Notes: generated from the letters alone by a model not told the origin. Positions 9,001 through 18,266 are shown, numbered from the stretch's first letter. The stretch is DNA of 64,000 nucleotides from Cyanobacteria bacterium SIG26 (GCA_015152555.1 SUTS01000001.1:124001-188000); one strand, 5' to 3'. A program made the numbers and translations.

Positions 9001-10566
9001 ATGGAAATTATTTTAAGTATCGTATATTTGTACATTCTTTGGTACACACTATATTTATTAATTTTAGGAATCAGAAACTTCAATGATAAACCGTTTTACA
9101 TCGAAAAAAAATATTCTAAATATGGAGATATAAAACGTAATTTTGCAGTAATTATATACAGCCATAATCACAAAGAATGCTTGCAATCTCTTGTTGAGCA
9201 GTTAAAAATGCAAGATTATCCCTTAGCCAATTTTAAGGTTTATGCAATTTTAGATGACTGTAACGATGGTTCTGAAAAAATATTTGAATACGATAATTTT
9301 ATCCACGTTATGAATATCCAAGATGTTGGAACATTAGGTAAAAACCAAGCAATTAATTTGCTTTTAGACGAACTAAAAAAAGATACAACAATAGATGCTT
9401 ATATTTTCATTGACGGAACAAGAAACATTGAACCGAACTTCCTTTCACTTGCAAACACAGCTTTGATTAAAGCTGATGCCGTATCCGGTGAATTAAATAT
9501 TGATTATGAAAATATTGATGTTATCGACAAAATTAAAGCCGCATATAGAAAATATAAATCAAACTTCTTTAAACAAAGCCGAACATTATTGGGACTTGCA
9601 ACAAGGATAGATTCCGGCTTATTTATTATAAAAAAATCAGCGTTAGAAGATATTAGCGGAATCGATTTTACAGATTCTAATAGTGAATTAGAAGTTAGTT
9701 TATTATTATCACAAGCCGGACATAAATGCGTCTTTAATCCAAATATTCAGTCTTATATTTCAGGTCAAGATTGTCTGTTTAAAAGACCAAAATTAACTAA
9801 GAAATTTAACTTATTAAAAAGCAATTATAAAAATTTAAAAACTTTAAATTTCCCATTTATAGAACACGTATGTTCACTTTTAAACCCAAATTTGTGGTTT
9901 ATAATTGCCGCATATATAGTTTTAATAAGTTACTCATTCAGTTACCCGTTTTTTGTAACTTGTAATGTCGTAATATTTACGGCCGCACTATTATTCGCAA
10001 TTTTTGGATTAAGTTTGGTTAATGCAAAACTAACAACTCAAGAAACATTATTATTGTTACTATATCCGATTTATTCATTATTTCACATTATAAAAAATTT
10101 CCCGCCGGTTAGATATTTACTAAAAAAAATCGGGGCAAATTCAGACAAAGAAACTGATAAACTTGTAATAGATGTATTAGTACAAACAAAACGCGGCGAC
10201 AGAAGTTGTCAACTAGAATTTATTTCAACAGAAAGCGGATTATCTAAAATCAGATTTATTTATAGAAACAAAAAGTATACAACTTCATCTCACTTAAGAA
10301 TGATAGATGCACTACAACAATTAAAATCTAAAATGGAAGATTACGGTCTGACATTAAAAATATGTAGCTGTTGTAAACATTTCACATCATGTGTAGACGG
10401 TTCTAAAAATATGCTCAAAGGGATTTGTAATAATGAATTTCCAAGCCCGCTACTAAATGAACCTCGTCCTACTTTAATTTGGAATTCATGTTCAAGCTTT
10501 GAAGCTGACGAAATAAACAGCCTTATAGAAGAAATGGCACAAGAAATTGAAGATCAAAAAGATTAA
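9001..10566 (+). CDS. GT2-like glycosyltransferase membrane protein with degenerate active site
   Basis: Product of about 521 residues, starting at ATG 9001 with AAGGGGA just upstream. One N-terminal membrane segment (MEIILSIVYLYILWYTLYLLIL) precedes a GT-A-like domain (NFAVIIYSHNH, DYPLANFKVYAILDD, AYIFIDGTRNIEPNF). Two or three membrane segments follow near 300-380 and then a soluble tail. This is the layout of processive GT2 enzymes. However, the usual DxD is IDGT, the ED base motif reads SNSELE, and the QxxRW motif is missing (FKRPKL). The tail holds a cysteine group (CSCCKHFTSC...CNNEF...CSSF) that could bind metal. Sugar transfer is therefore uncertain. Its role with the secreted protein downstream is unknown. 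Confidence 0.75.
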   Translation: MEIILSIVYLYILWYTLYLLILGIRNFNDKPFYIEKKYSKYGDIKRNFAVIIYSHNHKECLQSLVEQLKMQDYPLANFKVYAILDDCNDGSEKIFEYDNFIHVMNIQDVGTLGKNQAINLLLDELKKDTTIDAYIFIDGTRNIEPNFLSLANTALIKADAVSGELNIDYENIDVIDKIKAAYRKYKSNFFKQSRTLLGLATRIDSGLFIIKKSALEDISGIDFTDSNSELEVSLLLSQAGHKCVFNPNIQSYISGQDCLFKRPKLTKKFNLLKSNYKNLKTLNFPFIEHVCSLLNPNLWFIIAAYIVLISYSFSYPFFVTCNVVIFTAALLFAIFGLSLVNAKLTTQETLLLLLYPIYSLFHIIKNFPPVRYLLKKIGANSDKETDKLVIDVLVQTKRGDRSCQLEFISTESGLSKIRFIYRNKKYTTSSHLRMIDALQQLKSKMEDYGLTLKICSCCKHFTSCVDGSKNMLKGICNNEFPSPLLNEPRPTLIWNSCSSFEADEINSLIEEMAQEIEDQKD

Positions 10567-10603
10567 TTTGCTCTGAAGGAAACTTGGGGATTATAATATT
10601 AGT

Positions 10604-11761
10604 ATGAAAAAAATCTTGAGCACTATTTTAGTCACAATATTATTAGGTTCTACAATATATACTCACGCTGTAGAACCACTAAAAGGCTCGGTTACGGAAA
10701 CAAATACTTATCAACAAACCCAAGATGAATTATTCACGGGGAAAGTAGAAACACTTAATAGAAAAGAAACTATAAATATGACGGTTTCTCAAGTGTTGGA
10801 TTCCTCATACTCAACAGAGGGAGATGAATTTTTCGCAGAAGTTACCGATGATGTTTATGGGGATAAAGGCATTGTCATACCCAAAGGCACAATTGCTCAC
10901 GGCAAGCTAACAAAAACAACCGATCCGACAAGATTTGGGAAAGAGGCCACAATGGATTTAGCTTTTGACTATTTAGTAACCCCGGATGGCAGAGAAATAC
11001 CGATAGAAGGAACAATGACAACAAAATTACACCCGATATCACAAGGCGCAAAAATCATTGCACAAGACTTAGGTTATACAGTTGCCGGTGGTGCAGTCGG
11101 AGGATTAATGGCACTTAATTGGTTGGGGTTAGAATCTGCAATACTTTCTCAAGGTTATACAGTTGCAGGAGGTGCCGCTGTAGGAGGAGCCGTAGCTCTT
11201 GGAGTTGCACTGATAAGAAAAGGTAACCACGTAATGATAGCCCCGGGTGATGAAATAAAAGTAAAAATAAATACAAAAATGGATTTACCGGTATATAATC
11301 CGGAAGCATTAAAACAAGAAGAAATTTTATACGATGGACTTACTATAAACATCAACGAAATCAAACACGAAAAAGATCCATTCGGAGAAATTAATACAAT
11401 AACGTTAACAGTTCTGATTTCTAATTTGTCTGATAAAACATTATCAGGATTTGATATGTCATTAGTGAACGACTATAATGTAAAATTTAGTCCTTCAATT
11501 TTTGGCAATACAAAACTAATGTTTCGCCAAATTAAACCGGGAGACAGATTAGTTGAACAAGTATCATTTTCTGTCGATAATATAAACCGTAAATTTTGGC
11601 TTACGTTCTACGACAGAAAAAATAGTCAAGTTATCACTAAAATCTCGCTAGATAATGCATATAGAAATATGCCTGAAAAACTAAAAAAGAAAAATAAAAA
11701 AATAAGGTCAAAAAAACAAAACTTTAAAAAAGAAGAAGATTTTATGGAAATGGATTTTTAA
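10604..11761 (+). CDS. Secreted beta-rich protein, VirB10/TrbI-like layout, unknown function
   Basis: Product of 385 residues with a signal peptide (MKKILSTILVTILLGSTIYTHA). A core follows with GDEFFAEVTDDVYG, VIPKGTIAHGKL, MDLAFDYLVTPDGREIP, a glycine-rich hydrophobic repeat (GYTVAGGAVGG then GYTVAGGAAVGG), and APGDEIKVKI. The C-terminal ~150 residues form a second beta domain (ITLTVLISNLSDKTLSGFDM) and a Lys-rich tail. 'I-P-K-G-T', 'P-D-G-R', 'G-G-A-V-G-G' and the final 'P-G-x-x-x-x-V' follow the order seen in VirB10/TrbI outer-membrane domains, but no type IV secretion genes are present. It shares its core order with the 3155-3988 product. It may be envelope-located. A perfect bidirectional terminator lies between it and lysS. 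Confidence 0.7.
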   Translation: MKKILSTILVTILLGSTIYTHAVEPLKGSVTETNTYQQTQDELFTGKVETLNRKETINMTVSQVLDSSYSTEGDEFFAEVTDDVYGDKGIVIPKGTIAHGKLTKTTDPTRFGKEATMDLAFDYLVTPDGREIPIEGTMTTKLHPISQGAKIIAQDLGYTVAGGAVGGLMALNWLGLESAILSQGYTVAGGAAVGGAVALGVALIRKGNHVMIAPGDEIKVKINTKMDLPVYNPEALKQEEILYDGLTININEIKHEKDPFGEINTITLTVLISNLSDKTLSGFDMSLVNDYNVKFSPSIFGNTKLMFRQIKPGDRLVEQVSFSVDNINRKFWLTFYDRKNSQVITKISLDNAYRNMPEKLKKKNKKIRSKKQNFKKEEDFMEMDF

Positions 11762-11772
11762 AAAGAAAAAAC

Positions 11773-11806
11773 AAAATGCGGGCTATCAAATGATAGCCCG
11801 CATTTT
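11773..11806. terminator. Bidirectional terminator
   Basis: A perfect 16-bp stem (AAAATGCGGGCTATCA / TGATAGCCCGCATTTT) with a 2-base loop. A- and T-tracts on both sides serve the convergent secreted-protein gene and lysS. Confidence 0.9.
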
Positions 11807-11821
11807 ATATCTACTAAATTA

Positions 11822-13327
11822 TTAGTCTCTTTTTTTCAAAGTTGGGAACGCGATTACATCACGGATTGACGGAGAATTAGTTAATAACATAATTAATCTA
11901 TCAATACCTAATCCCAAACCTCCCATCGGAGGAACACCGTGTTCTAACGCACAAATATAATCCTCGTCAATTGGCATTGCTTCATCATCACCTGCAGCTT
12001 TTGCTTCCATTTGCGCTTCAAATCTTGCTCTTTGATCAATCGGATCTGTAAGTTCAGAAAACGCATTAGAAATTTCCCAACCATTAACACGAGTTTCAAA
12101 ACGCTCTGTTAATCTTTCGTTATCTCTATGAACTTTTGCAAGTGGTGAAATATCTCTTGGATAATCATAGATATGAATTGGTTGAATTAAAGAAGATTCA
12201 ATTTTTTCTTCAAAAACTCTTTCTACAACCTGTCCCCAGTTATCACAATCATCCGCATCCACGTGAACTGATTTTGCGGCTTCTTTTGCTTCTTCAACAG
12301 CTTTAATTGTGTCAAAATCAATACCTGTAGCTTCTTGAACTGCACCTAACATAGTTTTTCTATCCCAAGGTGGAGTCAAGTCGATTTCATTTTCACCATA
12401 TTGAATTTTTGTTGTGCCTAGAACTTCCTGTGCAACATAAGCTACAAGGTTTTCCGTTAATGTCATCATATCATTATAATCAACATAAGCTTGATACAAT
12501 TCCATCATAGTAAATTCAGGATTGTGACGAGTATCAATACCTTCATTTCTAAAACTTCTATTGATTTCAAAAATAGCTTCAGACACACCACCCACCATTA
12601 AACGTTTTAGGTATAATTCCGGAGCTATTCTCAAATACATATCCATATCTAAAGTGTTATGGTGAGTAATAAATGGTCTTGCATTTGCTCCACCTGCTTG
12701 AGGATGAAGCATTGGAGTTTCAACTTCCATAAAACCTTTTGAAATCAAATATTCTCTAACTTTTTGAATAATTAAACTTCTTTGTTGGAAAGTCTTTTTA
12801 ACATCTTCATTAACAATCATATCAACATATCTTTGACGATATTTTGTTTCAACATCTGTTAACCCGTGGAATTTTTCAGGTAATGGTAACAATGATTTTG
12901 ATAAAATTTGTAATGATTTTGCCTTAATTGATAACTCTCCTCGCGGAGTTCTTCTTACTGAGCCATAAAAACCAACGATATCTCCAATATCAATAGTTTT
13001 TAATGTTTTCATATCTTCTTCAGACAAATTTTCTTTATGTGAAAATATTTGGATTTTACCGGAAGCATCAACCAAATCAATAAACATGCCGGTATTTCTA
13101 TTAGCCATAACACGTCCTGCAACATGATATGAATCCTCAACTTCTTCACCGATTGCAAGATCTTTATACTTATCTTGCAAATCTTGTGCCATTATATCTT
13201 TATCATATCCGTATGGATATGGATTAAGTCCTCTTTCTCTCAAATTCTCCATTTTTTGTATTCTTACTTGACGAATTTGGTTTTGAGATGAATTTGATTC
13301 TTGTGTTTTTTCAATTTGTTGAGTCAT
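11822..13327 (-). CDS. lysS: Lysyl-tRNA synthetase, class II
   Basis: Charges tRNA-Lys. The 501-residue product has the OB-fold anticodon-binding domain (about residues 55-170) followed by a class II catalytic domain. Motif 2 is visible as RSFRNEGIDTRHNPEFTMME (near 265), and motif 3 as GLGLGIDRLIMLLTNS (near 475). HPQAGGANARPFITHHN and LRIAPELYLKRLMVGG are the characteristic class II LysRS segments. The N-terminus MTQQIEKTQESNSSQNQ is a polar extension. AGGAATG precedes the ATG. It is transcribed alone and diverges from the permease gene. Confidence 0.98.
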   Translation of the reverse strand: MTQQIEKTQESNSSQNQIRQVRIQKMENLRERGLNPYPYGYDKDIMAQDLQDKYKDLAIGEEVEDSYHVAGRVMANRNTGMFIDLVDASGKIQIFSHKENLSEEDMKTLKTIDIGDIVGFYGSVRRTPRGELSIKAKSLQILSKSLLPLPEKFHGLTDVETKYRQRYVDMIVNEDVKKTFQQRSLIIQKVREYLISKGFMEVETPMLHPQAGGANARPFITHHNTLDMDMYLRIAPELYLKRLMVGGVSEAIFEINRSFRNEGIDTRHNPEFTMMELYQAYVDYNDMMTLTENLVAYVAQEVLGTTKIQYGENEIDLTPPWDRKTMLGAVQEATGIDFDTIKAVEEAKEAAKSVHVDADDCDNWGQVVERVFEEKIESSLIQPIHIYDYPRDISPLAKVHRDNERLTERFETRVNGWEISNAFSELTDPIDQRARFEAQMEAKAAGDDEAMPIDEDYICALEHGVPPMGGLGLGIDRLIMLLTNSPSIRDVIAFPTLKKRD

Positions 13328-13432
13328 TTTTCATTCCTTCTATTTGTTACTTAATTTCGCAATACAATTGTAGCATAAATATTTTTATCCGTGCAACTTG
13401 ACTCAAATCAACTAAAATGAGATAATTTGTAT

Positions 13433-14305
13433 ATGTTCAAGTATTATGGAAAAACTGCACCGTATTTATTCTTGCTACCGGCAGGAATTGTACTGTTATT
13501 ATTTTTTTTCATACCATTTTTCCATACTATTATTCTTAGTTTTCAAGATTATTCAAACAGTATTTATGCCCCTAATTTTGCAGGATTACAAAACTATATT
13601 AATATTTTGCACAATCCAACTTTTTACAAAGTTATGCTAAATACAATCATCTACCTTATAGTTGCGGTTCCTATATTAGCAATTATACCCTTATTTTTAG
13701 CAATTTTGATAAACCAAAAAATCCGAGGAATTACTTTGTATAAAATCCTTATTTACCTCCCGGTTATCGTCTCAATTGTAGTTGCAGCTATAGCATTCAA
13801 ATGGCTTTATGCAGAACAAGGAATCCTTAATTACATTTTAAACTTATTTGATATAAATTCTATAGGTTGGTTATCTGATCCAAAATATGCAATATATTCT
13901 GTTATCCTTGTTACTATTTGGAAAGGGCTCGGATATTATATGATGATATATCTTGCAGCTTTAATGAGCGTGCCAAAAGAATTATATGAAGCTTGTGATA
14001 TAGATGGTGCCGGATTTTTTAGAAAACATTTAACTGTTACTGTGCCCCACCTTATGCCCACAATTGCACTGGTTACAACTATAAGCTCAATTTCTGCAAT
14101 GAAAATTTTTGCAGAAATTTATGTTATGACAAAAGGCGGACCTCTTAATTCTACAAAAACGATTGTTTACTATATTTATGAAAAAGCATTTGAAAACCTC
14201 GATCTGGGGTACGCTTCAGCTATGGCAGTAATCCTACTTGTTATTGTTATGGTATTTTCATTAGTTAATATTTTATGTTTTGAAAAGGGTAAATATAAAA
14301 TTTAA
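13433..14305 (+). CDS. Sugar ABC transporter permease, UgpA/MalF type
   Basis: One of two membrane subunits of a carbohydrate-uptake (CUT1) ABC transporter. The roughly 290-residue product has six membrane segments and the EAA loop ELYEACDIDGAGFFRKHLTVTVPHLMP (about residues 180-206), which docks on the ATPase. PYLFLLPAGIVLLLFFFIPF at the start is typical of UgpA/LacF-type permeases. I use the ATG at 13433. A TTG two codons upstream is possible, and neither has a strong ribosome-binding site. The partner permease lies at 15106 beyond an opposite-strand gene. No solute-binding protein or ATPase is in the window. Confidence 0.92.
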   Translation: MFKYYGKTAPYLFLLPAGIVLLLFFFIPFFHTIILSFQDYSNSIYAPNFAGLQNYINILHNPTFYKVMLNTIIYLIVAVPILAIIPLFLAILINQKIRGITLYKILIYLPVIVSIVVAAIAFKWLYAEQGILNYILNLFDINSIGWLSDPKYAIYSVILVTIWKGLGYYMMIYLAALMSVPKELYEACDIDGAGFFRKHLTVTVPHLMPTIALVTTISSISAMKIFAEIYVMTKGGPLNSTKTIVYYIYEKAFENLDLGYASAMAVILLVIVMVFSLVNILCFEKGKYKI

Positions 14306-14306
14306 A

Positions 14307-15053
14307 CTATAATTTTATACATTTTCCGGATTTTGCATGATTTACAACGGTATTAATCAACTGAGTATTTAATTCACCTTTTGAAGGATTACAATCTACA
14401 GCGGATGCACCATCTTTATTAACACTGACATAACAAGTTGTATCTGAATACTCACAAGCATAATTTTCCCAGTTTTTATATTCACCTTCTTGATCCAGAG
14501 TTACACAAGGTCCGGCAGTTCCAAAACCATACTTCATCATCAACTTGTCATACGAACTCATTTTGTCCGTACTGAAAGAAATTTTCATATTTCCATCTTT
14601 TACATTTGGTTTAGGATTTTTATTATCATGTTTTAAATAAGCATTATATAAAGCTTCTCTTTCTGATTTAGAAAATTTACAAACCATATCATCCCTTGAC
14701 TCGTTTGTTAAATCTTGCGCAGACGGCAGCCCTTTTTTAATATCTTTTTCTGGTACGTCTGCTGCATTTGCAAATGCAGACATTAAAGATACTGCAGTAT
14801 CATAAGCTTCTTTATTATTTACATAATCAACATAAGATGATATATACACCTCGCAACGACCATTTGATAGTAAACCTTTTATTGTATAAGTCATTTTATT
14901 CCCAGCTTCTGATTCTGTAGAATATGTATATTTTGTACATGTTTTAAGTTTATTAATATACGATAAAGGCGGTTCTTCACCAACAGTAATTGCATAAGTC
15001 GCCACACCACAAATTATCCCGAACAACACCAACAAACTCATTCTTAATTTCAT
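14307..15053 (-). CDS. Secreted cysteine-containing protein, hypothetical
   Basis: Product of 248 residues with a signal peptide (LVLFGIICGVATYAI, cleavage near residue 24). About eight cysteines follow (KTCTKY, GRCEVY, MVCKF, GPCVTL, YACEY, TTCYVS, VDCNPS, GKCIKL), spaced as if forming disulfides. I recognise no family. AGAGGAAA lies upstream of the start. It ends one base from the end of the first permease gene and diverges from the second, so it interrupts what is normally a two-permease operon. It is likely periplasmic or surface-exposed. A link to sugar uptake is only suggested by position. Confidence 0.7.
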   Translation of the reverse strand: MKLRMSLLVLFGIICGVATYAITVGEEPPLSYINKLKTCTKYTYSTESEAGNKMTYTIKGLLSNGRCEVYISSYVDYVNNKEAYDTAVSLMSAFANAADVPEKDIKKGLPSAQDLTNESRDDMVCKFSKSEREALYNAYLKHDNKNPKPNVKDGNMKISFSTDKMSSYDKLMMKYGFGTAGPCVTLDQEGEYKNWENYACEYSDTTCYVSVNKDGASAVDCNPSKGELNTQLINTVVNHAKSGKCIKL

Positions 15054-15105
15054 AATACTTTTCCTCTTATGTTTTTGCTATCATTATAACATAAGCGAGG
15101 TATTA

Positions 15106-15948
15106 ATGAAATTTAATTTTAAAAATATACCAACACATATTATCCTTGTATTAATATCAATTATATCGATATTCCCATTCATTTGGCTGTTATCAACATC
15201 TCTTAAAGGCGCAGGAGAAAACATTTTCGCATACCCTCCAACAATAATACCAAAAGATTTTACCTTTGCTAATTACATTGGAGTTTGGCATAGAGTTGAT
15301 TTGATGAAATATTTTATAAACAGTATGATTGTTGCCGGAGGTACAGTCTTATTAAATCTGATACTCTCATCTTTAGCAGCCTATCCTCTGGCAAGAATGG
15401 AATTTAAAGGGAAAAAATTTACATTTTTTGCGATTTTAGCAACAATTATGGTCCCGTTTCAAGCAATTATGCTACCGGTATATTTAATAACATTAAAACT
15501 TCATCTTGTTGATAGTTACAGTGATACAATGGGATTTATCGGATTAATTATGCCATTTGCAGTGAGCGCATTTGGAATATTTTTGATGAGACAAGCGTTT
15601 TTAACAATCCCCAGAGAAATGGAAGAAGCCGCAATCGTCGATGGTTGCAATGTTTTTCAAGTATTTTGGAAGGTCCTATTACCAATGGTGAAACCTTCAC
15701 TTGCTGTTCTTGCAATATTTACATTTATCGGTTCTTGGGGTGAATTCCTTTGGCCTAGTATTGTCCTAACAAAAGAATCAATGTACACATTACCTGTCGG
15801 AGTTAACAATTTACAAGGTATGTTTTCTTCAAATTGGCGTTATATTGCAGCTGGATCAATAATTTCAACTATACCAATTATTATATTTTTCCTAGCTATG
15901 CAAAAATACTTTATTTCAGGAGAAAATGAAGGAGCAATCAAAGGCTAG
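15106..15948 (+). CDS. Sugar ABC transporter permease, UgpE/MalG type
   Basis: Second membrane subunit of the CUT1 transporter. The 280-residue product has six membrane segments, the N-terminal FPFIWLLSTSLK motif, and the EAA loop REMEEAAIVDGCNVFQVFWKVLLPMVKP (about residues 172-200). The C-terminal SGENEGAIKG matches the 'G...GaiKG' end of MalG/UgpE proteins. GCGAGG lies upstream of the ATG. It should pair with the 13433-14305 product. Because an opposite-strand gene separates them, it probably has its own promoter in the 15054-15105 spacer (TATAAC about 20 bp before the start). The 52-bp tandem repeats begin five bases after its stop. Confidence 0.93.
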   Translation: MKFNFKNIPTHIILVLISIISIFPFIWLLSTSLKGAGENIFAYPPTIIPKDFTFANYIGVWHRVDLMKYFINSMIVAGGTVLLNLILSSLAAYPLARMEFKGKKFTFFAILATIMVPFQAIMLPVYLITLKLHLVDSYSDTMGFIGLIMPFAVSAFGIFLMRQAFLTIPREMEEAAIVDGCNVFQVFWKVLLPMVKPSLAVLAIFTFIGSWGEFLWPSIVLTKESMYTLPVGVNNLQGMFSSNWRYIAAGSIISTIPIIIFFLAMQKYFISGENEGAIKG

Positions 15949-15953
15949 ATGTT

Positions 15954-16109
15954 ACTAACCGTGGTTTAGTTTGAGAAACCATTGTATTCTGGGGTAAATA
16001 TTGCCACTAACCATGGTTTAGTTTGAGAAACCATTGTATTCTGGGGTAAATATTGCCACTAACCATGGTTCGGTTTGAAAAATCATTGTATTTTGGGGTA
16101 AATATCATT
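15954..16109. repeat. Three 52-bp tandem repeats plus a partial fourth
   Basis: Units start at 15954, 16006 and 16058 (ACTAACCATGGTTTAGTTTG...), each exactly 52 bp. A fourth copy breaks off after ACTAACCGTT at 16110. Units 1 and 2 are almost identical and unit 3 is diverged. Each unit holds an inverted repeat GGTTT...AAACC with an 8-base loop, and the motif GGGGTAAATAT near its end. The array sits directly downstream of the MalG-type permease. Confidence 0.9.
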
Positions 16110-16133
16110 ACTAACCGTTATTTAAATTAAAAA

Positions 16134-16505
16134 CTAAAAATCACAAGTTAATACTAATTGAGCATCATTATCACGAGCATTTCTTAGAGCTTCTGACGGT
16201 AATTGTTCTTCTACACCGCTTTCTGTCATAACCCCATATACTTTACATGAAAAATCTCCTGATTTATTTGTTTCAGAAACTTCATTTTTCAAAGACTCAA
16301 AACGTTCTTTTAAAAACTCAATTTCATTATACAAATCTTTTATACTATCTGTAGTTATAGTTTGAGAATTTTCAACCTGTGCAGATTTCTCAAGATTTTT
16401 TTGTGCGCTTGCGTCTTTTGTATTTGTATAAATTGCAGCAACAACAAAACCAAACATCAATATAACTGCAACAGTAATAGCCTGATATTTATTAAATCCG
16501 TCCAT
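16134..16505 (-). CDS. Membrane-anchored coiled-coil protein, hypothetical
   Basis: Product of 123 residues with an N-terminal membrane segment (ITVAVILMFGFVVAAIY, about residues 10-26). A heptad-like coiled coil (SIKDLYNEIEFLKERFESLKNEV, about 55-77) follows, then a small C-terminal part with two cysteines (FSCKVYG and VLTCDF) that may form a disulfide outside the membrane. No family recognised. GGAGGG lies upstream of the ATG. It diverges from pckA. Confidence 0.65.
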   Translation of the reverse strand: MDGFNKYQAITVAVILMFGFVVAAIYTNTKDASAQKNLEKSAQVENSQTITTDSIKDLYNEIEFLKERFESLKNEVSETNKSGDFSCKVYGVMTESGVEEQLPSEALRNARDNDAQLVLTCDF

Positions 16506-16664
16506 AAACCCTCCAATAAAACCTCACTACTAAATACTACCATAAAATCATTAAAATAAGTTACAATTTTTAGTGTAAATTTTACATTTATTTGTTGCAA
16601 ATTAGGTGTTTTTATACTACAGTAAAGGTGTATGGAAACGTTTACTTCAAAGGAGGAAGTTATA

Positions 16665-18266
16665 ATGGAAACTTATGGTATTGAAAAATTTGGTATTATC
16701 GGACCAAAAGCAGTTCACCGCAACTGGACACCAGCTCAATTAACAGAAGCTGCGTTAAGATTAGGTGAAGGTACATTGAGCAACACAGGAGCTCTTGTTG
16801 TAACAACAGGAAAATACACCGGCCGTTCACCTAAAGACAAATTTATCGTTGATACAGAATCTATCCACAACGATATCGCATGGGGTAAAGTAAACAGACC
16901 TATCAGCAAAGAAAAATTCGATTCTATCAAAGGTAAAATTGCATCTTACTTACAAAATAGAGAAATCTTTATTTTTGACGGTTTTGCAGGTGCTGACAAA
17001 ACTTACCAACAAAAATTCCGTGTAATCAACGAAATGGCTAGCCAAAACTTATTCATTCACCAATTGTTAATCAGACCAACATCTGAAGAATTGGCAAACT
17101 ATGGTGAACCAGATTATACAATTTTATGTGCTCCAGGTTTCAAATGTGATCCTGAAGTTGATGGTGTAAATTCAGAAGCTTGTATCGCTATTGACTACGA
17201 AGCAAAAACTATCATTATTTGCGGTTCTCAGTATTCTGGCGAAATCAAGAAATCTGTATTCGCTACAATGAACTATGTTATGACAAAAATGAACGTATTA
17301 CCTATGCACTGTTCAGCTAACATGGACCCTGCAACAGGTGAAACTGCAGTATTCTTTGGTCTTTCAGGAACTGGTAAAACTACATTATCTGCAGACCCTT
17401 CAAGAAAACTTATCGGTGATGACGAACACGGTTGGTCACCTGATGGTATCTTTAACTTCGAAGGTGGCTGCTATGCAAAATGTATTAACCTTTCTGCTGA
17501 AAACGAACCAGACATCTATAATGCAATCAAATTTGGTTCATTAATCGAAAACGTAGTTATGGATCCAGAAACAAGAGAATTTGATTTCAATGATGGTTCA
17601 TTAACAGAAAATACTCGTGTTGGTTACCCAATCGAATACATCAACAATGCACAAGTTCCTTCAAAAGGTGGCATTCCAAAAGTTGTTGTATTCTTAACAG
17701 CAGATGCTTTCGGCGTATTGCCTCCAATCTCTAGATTAAGCAAAAACGCAGCTATGTACCACTTTGTAACAGGTTTCACTTCAAAACTTGCAGGTACAGA
17801 ACGTGGTATTACAGAACCTCAACCAACATTCTCAACATTATTCGGCGAACCATTCATGCCAATGGATGCTTCTGTTTACGCTAAAATGTTAGGTGACAAA
17901 TTAGACCAATACGGAACTCAAGTTTACTTGGTTAACACTGGTTGGGCTGGCGGAAGCGCTTCTTCAGGTGCAAAACGTATGAAATTAAGCTACACTCGTG
18001 CTATGGTTTCAGCAGCTCTTAACGGTTCATTCGATAGCGTTGAATTCAAACATCACGATGTATTCAACGTTGAATACCCTACAAGCTGTCCGAATGTTCC
18101 TGATGAAATGCTTGATGCTCGTGGGATGTGGGCTGATAAAACAGCTTATGATGAACAAGCTAACAAACTTGCTCAAATGTTTGCGGATAACTTCTCAGCT
18201 AAATATCCAAATATGCCATCTGAAATCGTTGCAGCTGGTCCAAAACCACTTAGCTCAGTTAAGTAG
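16665..18266 (+). CDS. pckA: Phosphoenolpyruvate carboxykinase (ATP)
   Basis: Interconverts oxaloacetate + ATP and PEP + CO2 + ADP. In fermenting gut bacteria it often runs toward oxaloacetate. The protein is about 533 residues, the usual size. Visible are GKYTGRSPKDKFIV (substrate Arg, about residue 54), LPMHCSANM (metal-binding His, near 215), the kinase-1a P-loop GLSGTGKTT (232-240), LIGDDEHGWSPDGIFNFEGGCY (kinase-2/metal), and the adenine-binding region GWAGGSASSGAKRM. I start at the ATG at 16665 because AAAGGAGG is 8 bases upstream. The longer frame would put this ribosome-binding site inside the gene. A strong terminator follows. Confidence 0.98.
   Translation: METYGIEKFGIIGPKAVHRNWTPAQLTEAALRLGEGTLSNTGALVVTTGKYTGRSPKDKFIVDTESIHNDIAWGKVNRPISKEKFDSIKGKIASYLQNREIFIFDGFAGADKTYQQKFRVINEMASQNLFIHQLLIRPTSEELANYGEPDYTILCAPGFKCDPEVDGVNSEACIAIDYEAKTIIICGSQYSGEIKKSVFATMNYVMTKMNVLPMHCSANMDPATGETAVFFGLSGTGKTTLSADPSRKLIGDDEHGWSPDGIFNFEGGCYAKCINLSAENEPDIYNAIKFGSLIENVVMDPETREFDFNDGSLTENTRVGYPIEYINNAQVPSKGGIPKVVVFLTADAFGVLPPISRLSKNAAMYHFVTGFTSKLAGTERGITEPQPTFSTLFGEPFMPMDASVYAKMLGDKLDQYGTQVYLVNTGWAGGSASSGAKRMKLSYTRAMVSAALNGSFDSVEFKHHDVFNVEYPTSCPNVPDEMLDARGMWADKTAYDEQANKLAQMFADNFSAKYPNMPSEIVAAGPKPLSSVK

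Noticed and set aside
15954-16116. Possible CRISPR array
   Set aside because: The repeats are contiguous 52-bp units with no unique spacers and no cas genes nearby.
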